A stretch of DNA of 64,000 nucleotides from Siphonodentalium dalli. Taxonomy: Eukaryota > Mollusca > Scaphopoda > Gadilida > Siphonodentaliidae. Numbering within the stretch: the stretch's first letter is position 1; each line of letters opens with the position of its first letter. The notes beneath the pieces are model-generated. The model was not told the DNA's origin. It saw only the letters and a list, made by a program, of their open reading frames with translations, and ran no database searches. Shown here piece by piece: positions 1-12,203 of the stretch. The stretch covers positions 13,743,814 to 13,807,813 of the forward strand of contig CP136063.1 of assembly GCA_032622095.1 (NCBI GenBank), read 5' to 3'. A program made the position numbers and the translations under genes.

Positions 1-411
1 TATATTTCAAGTCATAGTTTATGATAACACACCCCTAACCTGTACATAGAGGGTCATTTGGTTTAATTGCTTTAAAATATTATCAAAATTAACCCACCCA
101 TTCCATAGACATACAGTATGCTATCCAATGTAATAAATCTAATATCTTCAATCTCATATCCCTGGTGACCTCTAGTTATCTCATAATTATGCATTAAAGT
201 ATGTTATATCCAATCATTATCAATCATATTTTACGAAATTTTTAAAATAGTTTATCTTTAACTGTTATGTATGGTTCTTCTGCCTGACTATGGACTGAGC
301 TCTATAAGACTATATATCTATTTTAAACTGACTTAATAGGTTGGAATCAAATGCCATATCCATGTTCATATGGACGTTGCCCAATAAGTCTTATGCCACT
401 TGTGAACTTAA

Positions 412-816
412 AGGTACTCAATCCGATTTGATGGTCCCCATATCATCAGATTCCAACAACAACAGTTTTTTTGAAATTCCGCTTCTGTTATCAGAGTCAA
501 TTAATTGCCCAAAAATAATGCTAACCACAGTCCACTAGTATAAAATTGCCCAAAATCTGTTATTTATCAACATTTTGTACAATGAAATTTTGCTACTTTG
601 TCATATATCTCACACAAAAAAAACACTTGATTTTAGAGTTATCCATCTTCATCAACTTTCATACGGCCACTAAATATTCCAGGTGGTTAAAGATAATAGA
701 TTTAAAAAATTGATATCTGCTTATTCTGAGCTTTGAGGAATGAGTTCCTCGATTTGAATAAAATATTTTTTACCCCCGAAGCCAAATAAAACATAACTGA
801 ATCGGATCGAGTAGCT
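412..816. mobile_element. TTAA-flanked non-autonomous element (AGGTACTCAATCC family), copy 1
   Basis: The left end reads TTAA then AGGTACTCAATCCGAT. The right end reads ATCGGATCGAGTAGCT then TTAA, an imperfect inverted copy. The interior resembles one arm of the larger copies at 13348-14279 and 22388-22866. There is no coding capacity. A TTAA target is typical of piggyBac-type transposition, but the family assignment is inference. Confidence 0.65.
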
Positions 817-929
817 TTAATAGTAAGATGTGAATTGTTGAAAAGGTTGGTGTAAGGATTTATGAAAATAGCTAATCGTTATCGCCAAGGTATGGGTTAA
901 ACATCTGCCGATCGTGATCGGCCTCTCGT

Positions 930-1275
930 TTTCCATTTCATGAATTTTTTTTATACTTTTTTGTCCCAAATTATATTACACGCGTACTGATTTTCATGTG
1001 CTGTCGCATCCGGTTCTGCTTATGATCATTTGCAGATCCATATTTTCATGTATTTCATGACAAGAAATGTCTTGTTTGGTTCAGAATTTCATTCGAAAAG
1101 TTTGTTTTCACAATTTTTGTAAAATTTATGTAAAATTTCAAGATTTACTTGATATAAATTGGGGGGGGGGGGACAATTTTTTTTATTTTTATTTTTTTCC
1201 CCTCCTGCATCTACTTTTTTTCTCCCCACATCAGCCCACATGTTCGTAAACCAGACTTAAAAATTGGTGTCGCCT
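930..1275 (+). repeat. Dispersed element ending in the GGTGTCGC terminal repeat, with a poly-G tract
   Basis: Reverse-complement similarity to 6985-7363 runs for about 330 bp and includes a poly-G/poly-C tract and the terminal motif 'cttaaaaattggtgtcgcc'. The same terminal motif also occurs at 14313 and, in the second large copy, near 16734. No coding frame is evident. Confidence 0.6.
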
Positions 1276-1279
1276 AATA

Positions 1280-1560
1280 GACATTTAAACTTTGAAAATT
1301 GTAGGTTTCCGGATGATAACTTCAGTTTGTGTGATCATATCTGAACCAAATGTGGTATGTAAGTTTATCAGACCAAAATACAGGTCAAGTTCGAATATAG
1401 GTGTGCTCCGCTCATTTTTGCGAGAGTTATGGCCCTTTTTCGACTTAGAATCGTGTTAATTTCTGCTTTCCGCATCATAATTTTAGTTTGTGTGATCAAA
1501 TCTGAATCAAATTTGGTATGATAGTTTATTATCCACCATTTCATGGGACACTGGTTGGAT
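1280..1560 (+). repeat. Tandem 'agttatggccc' repeat, two units
   Basis: Two diverged units share 'tctgaaccaaatgtggtatg...gttcgaatataggt...gttatggccctttttcgacttagaat'. The same unit recurs three times at 14480-14930. It is a dispersed, short-tandem repeat class. The rest of 1560-2870 is AT-rich with (ACATGT)n palindromes and holds no gene that I can see. Confidence 0.6.
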
Positions 1561-2878
1561 TGTTCTGAAATGTAGTATCGGATTTAGGGGACCTTGATAT
1601 ATTTTTCAGACAAGCTGATGCCCCAAAGAAGCCACTTTTTCTCACATTTGCTGAAATAGTATCCAAAACATCAACATATCAAGAGCCATTAGACTGAATT
1701 AGATAAAAATATATCACTTGGGTCTGTTTAAGCTGGAAAATACTCAAAATTTTTATAATTTTCTGCTATTATATCTGCATACTAGCCTTTTTGCTGAATC
1801 GTGAATGCCGGTTATATTGCCGTGTGAAATCCTAGTACCAGATAACATTGGGTATGTACATGTATATAGCATACCACCTGAAAATGGCTTGAATATCACA
1901 TACCAAAGCGGGGTGGGGGTGTGTGTGACACCCTCCTTGATCATAGTCTGTATTCTACAGGGTATGTTAACTGTTTCGAGTTGGTGCAATTAATGTGATT
2001 GTTTAATCTCTACCATCTGAAATCTATTTATAGCATATTTTGCTATCTGATCAATATTGCTACTTAGTACTGATATAAAACAGGATAAAGATGGTGTGTC
2101 TCTTTCCCGAATGTTCTGTTTACATGTACATTTGGGGGTTTATGAGTCAAATAATATCAGACAACATGTCCTTCTAACACTAAGAAATAATATGTTCTTA
2201 TGAACCAGGACAAAATATGACTATTTCTGGAGCATTACAGCACATTATTACAAATCTATATTTGTAAGCAGTAAGATAATGACAGGACTCGGAAACATGT
2301 CCTCAGACTAAGAAATAATGTTTTGGTGTGTATTTCACACCACAGCTCATGTGTATACTCACATTAGTTTATGTCATTCAAAGGGAGAAACCCATTTAGA
2401 AAGTTTAAATGAGACAAAACTACCTCACTGTAGATGTAGTTGCAAGGTACAACATGTACATGTATTCTGGTAAATGACATTGGAACTAAAATAATGATTT
2501 TTGTGTCCACCGGTATGTCATGTACCGGTACTAGTATACATTGCAACTACATGTACATGTAACTTGCCTAACATACCATATACATGTATGAAGAGGGACT
2601 TTGCAAGTGTTTTTTAATCAAAATTTTAACCCAACTCTTGTTGTCAGTAAGTTTTAACCCATGCAGTTTAATGAGTTTATATATTTATATATTACATGTG
2701 TTTCTATACATGTATTTTATCTTTAGTTAGTTTGTTGTCCTTGAATAAACTTGTATTGGTGCACAATCAGTTTCCTTAATGTTCTATTATACTAAAACAA
2801 CTCCATTGATAACAATACCCCTGCATCCCATCAAAATCTACTTCATTGCCATCCTCATCATTTCACTTTGGTATCCCC

Positions 2879-3565
2879 ACCCAGGTGTACCTTGGTGTTA
2901 TTCACCCAGGTGTTCCTTGGTGTTTCCTACCCATGTGTACCTTGGTGTTTTCTTACCCAGGTGTACCTTGGTGTTTTCTTACCCAGGTGTACCTTGGTGT
3001 TTTCTTACCCAGGTGTACCTTGGTGTTTTCCTGCCCAGGTGTACCTTGGTGTTTCCTTACCTGGGTGTACCTTGGGGTTTTCTAACCCAGGTGCATCTCA
3101 ATGGGAAATCCACCTGGGTAAGAAAACACCAAGGTACACCGGCGTAAAAAAAACACCAAGGTATACCTGGGTTGGAAACATCAAGGTACACCTGGGTGGG
3201 GAACACCCAGGTAGGAAACACCAGGGTACACCTGGGTGAATAACACCAAGGTACACCTGGGTGGGAAACACCCAGGTAGGAAACACCAGGGTACACCTGG
3301 GTGAATAACACCAAGGTACACCTGGGTGGGAAACACCCAGGTAGGAAACACCAGGGTACACCTGGGTGAATAACACCAAGGTAACCTGGATGGGAAACAC
3401 CCAGGTAGGAAACACCAGGGTACACCTGGGTAAATAACACCATGGTACACCTGGGTGGGGAAACACCCAGGTAGGAAACACCAGGGTAGACCTGGGTGGG
3501 AAACACCCAGGTAGGGTACACCTGGGTGTGGTCACCTGGGTAATTACACCCAGGTGGTCACCTGG
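2879..3565. repeat. 26-bp minisatellite in inverted orientation, copy 1
   Basis: The left part (about 2879-3095) repeats a 26-bp unit containing CCCAGGTGTACCTTGGTG. From about 3105 the reverse complement of the same unit takes over and runs to about 3565, organised into a 65-bp higher-order period (for example 3250, 3315). The two halves could form a very long imperfect hairpin. Long open frames exist on both strands only because the unit lacks stop codons; they are Pro/Gly/Val/Cys-rich and are not taken as genes. Confidence 0.9.
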
Positions 3566-3977
3566 GTAATTACACCCAGGTTTACCCATACCAGGGTTTT
3601 TATCCAGTTTCAGGTGGGTAAATCATGGTAAAACCCAGGTTTCGCGGGGTCTTGATGGTTGGTGGATGTCTTGGTAGATAGAGTTTTACCTGGGTTTCGG
3701 CCCAAAAAACCTGGGTGGATTTACCCAGGTACATTTTTATATGGGAGGCAAGTAGGAATCCTACTGGGGTACTATCGTAAAATAGTATAGCAGTGTGCAG
3801 CCAATCAGAATGCGAGAAAGATTGACAGAAGGAAATGGTGTATTGGCTACAAACGGATAAACTGTGGACTTATATATAAGATTCGCCGATTTCTCCACAT
3901 GGATGTGCGCAAATATCGAAAAAGACTGAATTTCATGTGACAAAAAATATTTCAATTCCCGGAACAGTAAGAATTAA

Positions 3978-5537
3978 GGGGATGGCAAAGTCTGTTTCAT
4001 AAAAAATGTCTGGAAACGGGCTGACAAAATTGGTATTTTTCACATAAAAGTAGACAGAAATAGATATAACAACATAGAGATAATATATAGAGCATATATC
4101 GTTAAAGGAGGTGCCACGAATAGATGTGAGCTAAAAAGCTTTTTGTACCAGAAAAATGACTTTGAAACAGAGTATATCTGCAATATTATGTCATTGTTTT
4201 GGCATTCAAATGTGAAAAACTATAACTTCAACAGTATCATTAGGCAGCCCATTATGATAAGTGACATACCGTTAAGAGCCAAGGAGCTATGCTTTAGATT
4301 AATGTTCACTGTATCGTTTGCAAAATGTCCGCTAAAACGTGTCAGTTTTTCTTGGGAGCCAGTCGCCATATTTCAATTGTAAACACATGTTCATGACGTT
4401 GTTGTCATTTTTTAATTCGCGGCAGGTACATGAAAATCGACCAGAAAAGCAATCCGATCCTGCAATCGGGCAAGTTTATGATATGAAATCGATGCTTTCA
4501 GTTTATTTAAGTTGTTGGAATTAATTTAGTTGCTTGATTACCCACGATTTATGAAGTTTTGTGCTGTTTACAGATGGAAATGTTGATATTTTATTTTTAG
4601 AATTACCAGTCTATAGTCGAAAGCGAGATTACAAGATGTCGTATTAGTACGCAAATCACAGAAATAGAAAACTTACATGTTTCAGAATATTGTATTATTC
4701 TAAAATCAAATAGCCTATATAAAAACATATTTATGAATAGGAAAGTACCGTATTCCGACGAAATATGTCATATTTTACGACGGACTCCTTGTGCGAGTTC
4801 ACTTCCGGTCAATTCTATTTTGGTGCACTGGGATCAACAACATTGTGGAGTAAAATACGTTTAATAACATTTGAATGTAAATTAATCGAGAAATTGTCGG
4901 TTATCAGGTACAATCATATTGCTTATAACCCATATCTATTGATGGGCATAATCAAAAGCTTGATCCCATGCGCGATTGTCTATACTGATCGATTTCCATT
5001 CGTAATCGTATTCTAGTATTGACGGATGGGTTTGTTTGTAATCATGGCCGCCCCGCCTCCATGGCATGCGTATCGGCTATGGCAACATAATGTTAGGATA
5101 TTATGGTCTCCCATACCAAGAAAAATAGTTCCTAAGAATGTAAACAATGCAAATGGAGGACATTTTGCCATTATTCAGGATGACAGTACTATTTTCACAG
5201 GCAGGGTATTTGGGAAAGTTCTTGTTTTTCCTCAAAATGATGTCTCCTTGTCTCTAGCCAGATTCTTATAGGACCATTTTGACTGTTCAGTTTGTACAAA
5301 AAGTTAACCATTGGAACTGGAGAAACGCCGTTTGGGGACATGATTTTTTGTCACTCTACCGCGAGTAAATTCTAACAGCTATAATTTCTCTACTAATGAC
5401 AAGATCTTTGTTTATTATTGATTATTATGTGTGAAAAATATGAAGTTTATCCATTCTATGGCCGGTGAGTAATTATTGATCATCTGGAGGTAGGGTGCAA
5501 TCCGCGGTGGCCATCTTGACCAGACTTTACCATCCCC
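3978..5537. mobile_element. TTAA-flanked 1.56-kb element with 17-bp terminal inverted repeats
   Basis: TTAA (3974-3977) is followed by GGGGATGGCAAAGTCTG. The other end is the inverted copy CAGACTTTACCATCCCC followed by TTAA (5538-5541), so the termini match at 16 of 17 positions. The exact TTAA duplication suggests a piggyBac-type, non-autonomous element. Interior open frames are short (under 85 codons) and show no transposase motif. The middle is AT-rich. Confidence 0.75.
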
Positions 5538-5696
5538 TTAAGCTGCGATAACGAAACGGATCAACTATAGTATTGAACAGTACCTCAGCTACCTGGCCAT
5601 AACCAGAATATTTTCTCAAAATTGAATTTGTGGTACCGGTACAATCATGATGTAGTGCCAGTGGCCTGCTCATAATGCACCTGTCCAGAAGAAGAA

Positions 5697-6285
5697 GAAT
5701 TGAGAAGTTTGAAGATCATGGACTACGCAGACACCATCTGGGACCCCTACCAACAAAATCACATCGACAAGCTGGAAAGAATCCAGCGTAGAGCAGCCCG
5801 TTTCATTAAAAGAGACTATAAGAGCAAAGAAGATGGATATATGACCAAGATCCTCTACGAGCTAGATTTACCAACATTGCAGAAACGGCGGAAAATAAAT
5901 CGGCTTGGATTCATGAGTAAGGTGGTGGGTGGATTGGTCCCGGCTATACCACCTAATCAATACTTTACACCCGAAACAAGGCGTCTTAGATCGCAGAGCA
6001 AAGTTCTGACAGGCTACGTCACCAGCCAAATTCCTCGGCACCTAATTTAAAGGAACAACAGTCAGTGCTACGAGGCTATACCATACGTGTCAGCTCAGTT
6101 CGCTAATTCCACATTTGTTCGAACTATATGCGACTGGAATCAGCTGGAGGAATCCTTAATCCTACAACAACAGCCTGTGGATTCCTTCAAGAGTGCGCTG
6201 AAGGAAAAGATCTGAGACTCTCTCGCCCGCTGCGAAATTACCATAATTGGGATCTGCAGCGTAACCATTCAGATTCAGATTGATC
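5697..6285 (+). pseudogene. 3' fragment of a CR1/Jockey-group LINE reverse transcriptase
   Basis: The translation from about 5700 shows the conserved post-RT region of non-LTR reverse transcriptases: 'DYADTIWDPY', then 'KLERIQRRAARF', then an 'LPTLQKRRKINRL' block, matching the usual LEYA.xxWDP / VQRRAAR / L.xRR pattern. A stop at 6048-6050 interrupts the frame, which then continues in phase ('ICDWNQLEES') to a stop at 6213-6215. A short tail containing 'attcagattcagatt' follows, like the microsatellite 3' ends of such LINEs. The fragment is 5'-truncated, lacks the endonuclease and RT core, and cannot be functional. Confidence 0.85.
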
Positions 6286-6978
6286 CACGATAGTAAGGGG
6301 TCAGTACATGTAGTAAGTACTGATAGTGATAAGCCTGCTGTACAATAATACTACTTTTGCTGTTTTACTGGTCTTAACTGAGTACTGTGTCAATGTGACA
6401 TTGTTAATTCAGTTCCACTCTAATGTACATTAACTGGCAATGATGCATCTGACGCTATTAAAGGCACCGGTAATCCCTAAATACCAGGAGGACGCGGCGT
6501 AGAAACTTGGTACAACAGTTGTTACACGACAAAGAAAATTATCAACAAGCTTAGTGAGCGTCGTCATCAAAATTGCAAATTAAAACACGGCAATGGTAAA
6601 TTGGTAATCCCTACATACCAGGAGGACAAGGCATTGAAACTTGGGACAACAGTTGTTACACGGCAAAGAAATTTAAAACACACTGTGCACAGATGAATGT
6701 TTATACATGTACTGTGCAGTCGAGATCACCTGGACTACAAATATTTGAGGATTATACTATTTGATGAGTAGATGCGTGACTGATAAAAGAATTAGAGACT
6801 CCATATTTACTCGGAAGATAACAGTATACGATGCCATACAGTTGTTCCATAACACCTCAACCTTTGGTGGATATTAACAGTAAAACTAATGAAAATGATG
6901 AAAGCCAGACTCAACATCAAGACAACATGTGCATGCATAAGTGACGGTTCAATGATTTTGACTCCATCAGATGATATT

Positions 6979-7363
6979 TAAGCGACACCAATTTTTAAGT
7001 CTGGTTTACGATGTGGGGAGAAAAAAAGTAGATGCAGGAGGGAAAAAAATAAAAATAAAAAAGATTGTCCCCCCAATTTATATCAAGTAAATCGTGGAAT
7101 TTTACATAAATTTTACAAAAATTGTGAAAAAATGTTTTTGAATGAAATTCTGTTCAAACCAAACAAGACATATCTTGTCATGAAATACATGAAAATATGG
7201 ATCTGTAAATGATCATAAGCAGAACCGGATGCGACAGCACATGAAAATCAGTACGCGTGTAAAATATTTTGGGACAAAAAAATTAACAAAAAAAATTCAT
7301 GAAATGGAAACAAAGTTGTAGGAGGTGTTCGTAAACCAGACTTAAAAATTGGTGTCGCCTTAG
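6979..7363. mobile_element. Non-autonomous element with GCGACACC terminal inverted repeats
   Basis: The left end 'gcgacaccaatttttaagtc' is mirrored at the right end by 'cttaaaaattggtgtcgcc', giving inverted termini of about 32 bp that also include 'tggtttacga'. The interior is the reverse complement of 930-1275. Flanks read TTTAA and CTTA, so target-site duplication is uncertain. No coding frame. Confidence 0.65.
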
Positions 7364-7545
7364 GCTCATGTTAACACAGGATCACATATTCTCAAAATAA
7401 TTGTCTCCCTCAAGTTGGCCTCAACCATACTAGTATTTATATTTGATAGAACCTCAGTGAGACCATGTTGAAAATTACCATCAATGCAGTTCCAGTGTTG
7501 ACGCAACGCGGTCATGTTACTTCAAACCAGTTGCAATGTTCCTTA

Positions 7546-8241
7546 GGCCAAAGAAAAAAGATACTATGTTTCCGTACATCGACCGACCCTAAAAATAACC
7601 CGCCGACCCTAAACTTTTTATTGATATTTTGAGAAAAAGTCAAAATTTTCGCAATTTTAATTTCCTGAGAGTGGATCTCCTGCCTGCTTTATGTCTTGTT
7701 TGGGACTTATGGAACACTATCAACAGACATGGTGGGTGTGTATCTGTATATATACATGTAAAGAGGTTATCACTGCATATATTAGGGGTATACATCTACT
7801 AGTAGCTACTGTTTCCAAAAACCAGGCATGCTCGGTGGGTGTACTGGCTACCCCCAGACAATGGGATGTAATCGTCACAATACATGTACGGTATAATGGC
7901 GGTATTATTGGTAAAATTCTTATAAAAAGTTAGTGACATCAATTTTGTACCAAGTTTATAGCCAAATTTATGAAAATGTGGTATTAGATATAATAAAAAA
8001 CATACGTAAGCATGAAGTAAGTTTGATTTGTTATCAATCTTAATGTATATTTCCACTGTGTTGATCAAGTAATACTTTCCCCATGGCACGGGTTGGCATT
8101 TTATGTCACTTTGGTCGAGGTAGTTCAATATTTCTGCAGCTGGATAAAAAATATCAAAATAAAATAAAATAAAAAAAATTCCCTACCTACCACCTACCCT
8201 AAATTTTTTTACCGGAAACATACAATCTTTTTTCTTTGGCC
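7546..8241. mobile_element. 696-bp element with GGCCAAAGAAAAAAGAT terminal inverted repeats
   Basis: The left end reads GGCCAAAGAAAAAAGAT, then three mismatched bases, then ATGTTTCCG. The right end is its inverted copy ('cggaaacatacaatcttttttctttggcc'-type end). Internal to the termini are GGTCG/GGTAGG-type tracts next to poly-A or poly-T. No transposase-like frame is present, so this looks non-autonomous. Confidence 0.7.
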
Positions 8242-8267
8242 TTTAGCATGGTAATTCGTGAAAATAA

Positions 8268-9180
8268 ATGTCAATGCAACTTACTCTCAGGCTCCAAATA
8301 AAAGTGCAGGCCCAAATAATAGTGCGGGGGGGGGAAATTCCATTGAAAGTTAATAAAAGTACAGACCCAAATAATAGTGCAGGGGGAACTCTGAGCAAAA
8401 CATCAACTGTGGTTAACCAAATAATTTTTATACCAGGTTCAGGTATACGAGTCAACATGTAGTACAGGTACATGTATGTATCATGTGGTGTTTTTTTGGT
8501 TTGCCACATACTTGAATATGTACTACTCTTGAGTGCCTAATGTACGATTATTAAAATCGAGGTAAAATTCCCACCTATACGATCGTTATTTGGTCCTGTA
8601 CGTTTATTAAATTAACCAAAAGAAATAATTCACCAATCTTAAATTGTGTTATTCATATAAGAAATGAACGGCGGTTTCAATGCGGTCATGGGGTTTTGAC
8701 CGCGAGAAAAAATCAGCAAACTTCGGGGTTCATGCAGAGTTTGCTGATTTTTTTAACGCGGTCAAAACCCATGACCACGTTGAATCCGCCGTTTATTATT
8801 TATATTTATATACTTAAATTCATTATGAACTAGGATTGTATGTCTTTCCCATTATTTATTCATCTATTTAAACAAACGCATGGAGTTCAGTTCAGACAGT
8901 TCGAATCCTTGTTTTTTGGAAAACCAAACATTTTGAGAATCCGTTCATGGAGAACGGAAGAAACGCAATTTCACAGTAAAGTATAAACATATGACAAAAT
9001 GTCTTGTTTAGCTAGTAACTAATGTAGACGTGTTGATCATTTTTACATCTGAATCATATAGAAATCTTGAATTTGTGCTGATTTAAATTTTCATAGCTTC
9101 AAAATATTAATAAACGTGCAGACCCAAATAAGCACTGTGCAGGGGGGGGGGGGATTTCCCAAGAAAAATAATAAACGTGG
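8268..9180 (+). repeat. Dispersed short repeats of the 'cagacccaaataatagtgcaggggg' type
   Basis: The phrase 'gcaggcccaaataatagtgc', followed by a G-run, occurs near 8306, again near 8363 and in diverged form near 9117. Each copy sits beside 'aataaaagt/aataaacgt' and a poly-G tract of 5 to 12 bases. It appears to be part of a decayed interspersed repeat. No gene is visible between 8396 and 10320 apart from the fold-back at 8664. Confidence 0.5.
8664..8795. mobile_element. Fold-back element, ~60-bp arms
   Basis: The left arm begins 'gaacggcggtttcaatgcgg' and runs into 'gggttttgaccgcg' and 'aaaatcagcaaact'. The right arm returns the inverted sequence 'agtttgctgattt', 'cgcggtcaaaaccc' and 'ccgccgttt'. 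The loop is about 15 bp. This is a MITE-like structure with no coding capacity. Confidence 0.75.
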
Positions 9181-10320
9181 ATGCAGCTGGTGCATGCATA
9201 TTTATTTGGAGCCCAAGAGTAAAGAGGTGGAGGTGAATGTTACATGTAAGTTGTTATTAACGAAATGGAACGATGCCTTTAATAGGTTCCACCAGCTCGC
9301 GACTTCTTTATATTGGCCTGACAGATTGGTTTTTGTTGGCGTCATGCCTGTCGACCATTATGATGGCCACATATATTGTCATATAACAGCGATTTACGAT
9401 CTGTCTTGTTGGCTCATAATATAAATTAAGAAAGTGGCCTTGTGTTCGTTCCTTGCGTAAACAAATATTTTTTAGTACAAACGTCCTCATTGATTGTGTC
9501 CCTCGACTCCTTGTGTAATTGGTCAAGTAACTTGCATGTATGTACATGTACAGACCACTCACAAATTTCTTAGAAAAGCGACCACATGTTCGAATCTACT
9601 TTGCGATTTTGGAGCAACGCATTTGTAAATGCGTTCATATTTTAACACATTTACCTTGATTTATTCACAAACAAATGTCTTGATGCAGGCCTTAAAATCC
9701 ATCAGATTTTTGGCAATAATCAAAATGTTAGTGTTTCACTTTCTACAGGGAATCAAGACTTTTTACTAGAATCAAAATGAGAATCATGATTCTCATATTC
9801 TGATTATAAAACAATTAATGTCAACAGTGTTTATTTATGTTTATTCCATTTTGAATGGAAAACTACATCATGAATGTCCGATTCCGAACATATACATGTA
9901 CACCAGGAGTGGGAAAATAACACAGAATTATTCAGATGTGAATTTAAATTAAACAAAATTATAACTAAAATTGCAAAATACACTATCGTATCGTTATTTG
10001 GGTGTTCATACTAGTATACTTTTTCGGCGCAATGATCGGTAATTTCAATGCGACTGCGATTATTCCCAATGCAGTGCATTTAATTTAAATGCTGTCATTA
10101 AGGAATTTACAAAGTGGCGTGACACAATGCACCCTCAATGCATTTTAAATGCAACAACCGCATTTCATTGATCCACGTTGTAAAGGACATTTATTTTTAG
10201 AATACATGTATGTACGTGTATATAACCACAAGAATAAAGAACAAATCAACTGTTTTTATTACTTTGTAAACCTCTGATGTTTCCCATACAGTATACATTT
10301 GTATATTATAAACCATGTTA
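9181..10320. other. No gene seen
   Basis: AT-rich sequence with several (ACATGT) motifs. Short open frames lack recognisable motifs and are not supported as genes. Confidence 0.6.
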
Positions 10321-10537
10321 CAGTAATTCTAGAGCTAATTAATCGACTCCTTAACTACAGCAGAATTATGGGTAACTTTTCAGGATTTAGTCCGAAATAT
10401 GGCTTGTTGCCATTCATCGGAAAGCTCTCACCGAGAGCTTTCCGATGAATGGCATCAACCCATATTTCCAACTAAATCCTGAATAGTTACCCATAATTCT
10501 GCTGTAGTTAAGGAGTCGATTAATTAGAGCATTACTG
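10321..10537. mobile_element. TA-flanked fold-back element, copy 1
   Basis: CAGTAAT at the left and ATTACTG at the right are preceded and followed by TA. Long arms contain 'ttaatcgactccttaac', 'cagcagaattatgggtaac', 'aggatttagt' and 'gccattcatcggaaagctct', inverted on the other side with a near-zero loop. A TA target suggests a Tc1/mariner-mobilised MITE. Diverged copy at 12039-12203. Confidence 0.8.
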
Positions 10538-12038
10538 TATATCCTCTATAACTGTTTATTCAACATCACGTGCTGCAATCCATAAATGCGGTTCAGATTT
10601 CGATGTCCGGTTCAACATTATTATCATATGGTTTGATAGCAGAAATACTCAGTTTGGAATGTTATACCATACAAGTTTTACGAGTTGCTCTTGCTCAAGA
10701 ATGGATAAATTTATAAACCTGATTTTTGGCGCATTAGTTAGAATTATATTTTTGCACAAGAACACACCACAAATATCGAACTGGACATCAAAAGCAGAAC
10801 CGGATTGTATCGATTGCATAAACATAAGAAGTTGGTCACTGACCGACAATTGCTATTCTCTGGTGTGGTTTATAGGACTACCGTATGCAATGCCGACTTA
10901 AAAATAAAAATTCACATAACATCGCATGAAGCGGTCTATCCACAAACTCAGGTATTCGGTAATTCCAAATGTATGAACTATCACCATGATATCCCGGTAT
11001 ATCATTGTCAGGACTGTTTGTACAAAAGGTTGTTATTCTACTATGCATAATTTTGCTATATCATTGTACTCGGACTGTATTGCAATGTAATATATCAGTC
11101 CATGTACCGGTATACTGGGTGCACATTATATACATGTAGGCCTACTTTCACTTTAGTACATGTATGTGTCATAAAAGACTCATGTTGTTAAATTGAAAAA
11201 AAACATGTGTGAAAACAGAGAGAATACATGTACATGTGCCGGTACTATATACCTCTTTGTGTGCTGTACTACCGGTACTATTCATGTACATGTACTACAC
11301 TACAATAAGAGAAATTTTAATTGATTCTGCTGCCCTTGTGCCACAGGCCTCAAACACGCCAAACAAGTATCTGTAGCCAGGCCCACCAGTACCAGGCTAC
11401 TAGTAAATGAAGTACTGAAAGTGTCACATCATTAATCGAGCCCAATCTTAGTTATACTAGTCTCTTGTGTAGTTTGGGTTACTATTAATAAGATATTTAA
11501 TGAATGTTTGGAATGTATGGTAGCATTCTTACCTGGATCAACATATGCCATGCACAACGTTGGTCATCATATCATCACCGCTGTTGGCAGTAAACCGCTC
11601 ATCGGGCTATAACAGTTAGAGTTTTTCATACCAGGGCTAATCTAATCAGTTAAAATTAGTCATTTTAGAGGGAATACCAACCAGTGGAAGACGTACAAAA
11701 AGTCATGTATATTCAGATATCAGTTTTCGAGAAAAAACCCATCTTAGTCGAGCGGACTTAGAATATCGGGGTAAACTTAAATTTCATTCAGCAACACTTT
11801 CACAGCAGAATATAAAAATAGTACATTATAATCACTTACAGTACATGTACATGTAGCCCAAGTGCAGTGCTAGCCTATATTATATACTACCAAAACTTTT
11901 GGTCAGTTTCTCGATGACTGACACTTGTAAACGCTTGAACAGGTACTATATAGTACATGTACATGTACATGTGTACCGTATGTGAATTAAAGATCTTATT
12001 AGTGACACAACAGGAGGCTAGACATACATTTGTAACTA
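10538..12038. other. No gene seen; rich in (ACATGT)n palindromes
   Basis: Runs such as 'tacatgtacatgt' occur near 11226, 11285, 11845 and 11957, often joined to 'accggtac'. These self-complementary tracts are common across 1-19280 and recur around 43400-43640. Open frames here show no domain. Confidence 0.6.
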
Positions 12039-12203
12039 CAGTAATGCTATAATTAATCGACTCCTTAACCACAGCAGAATTACGGGTATTAAACTCGGGG
12101 AGAGCTTTCCGATGAATGGCAACAAGCCATATATCCGACTAAATCCTGAAAGTTACACATAATTCTGCTGTGGTTAAGGGGTCGATTTCTTAGGGCACTA
12201 CTG
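12039..12203. mobile_element. TA-flanked fold-back element, copy 2
   Basis: Same family as 10321-10537: TA, then CAGTAATGCT, 'ttaatcgactccttaacc', 'cagcagaatta' and 'gagctttccgatgaatggc', ending 'cactactg' then TA. It lacks part of one arm, so pairing is shorter. A further degenerate start is visible near 12961. Confidence 0.7.

Larger units (their letters stand above)
1..3822 (+). repeat. Left (partial) copy of a near-identical ~15.5-kb duplication
   Basis: This stretch matches 15460-19280 in the same orientation. The differences I found are a G-run one base shorter, an A-run one base longer, one missing G near 3528/18986, and two A/T substitutions (near 974 and 1748). The copies part abruptly after 'gagaaagat' (3822 and 19280). 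The left edge lies outside the window. It contains a TTAA-flanked element, a fold-back-family copy, 'gttatggccc' repeats and a minisatellite. I see no protein gene; open frames here are short or lie inside the minisatellite. Confidence 0.95.

Noticed and set aside
2879-3565. CRISPR-like repeat array
   Set aside because: Units are contiguous with no unique spacers, the sequence is eukaryotic and no cas genes are present; it is a minisatellite.
2779-3589. Long Pro/Gly/Val/Cys-rich open frames on both strands (also 18237-19047)
   Set aside because: They are translations of a stop-free 26-bp minisatellite, occur in several frames at once and have no independent motif.
8890-8910. tRNA B-box-like 'agttcgaatcc'
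   Set aside because: No A box or cloverleaf at the right distance.
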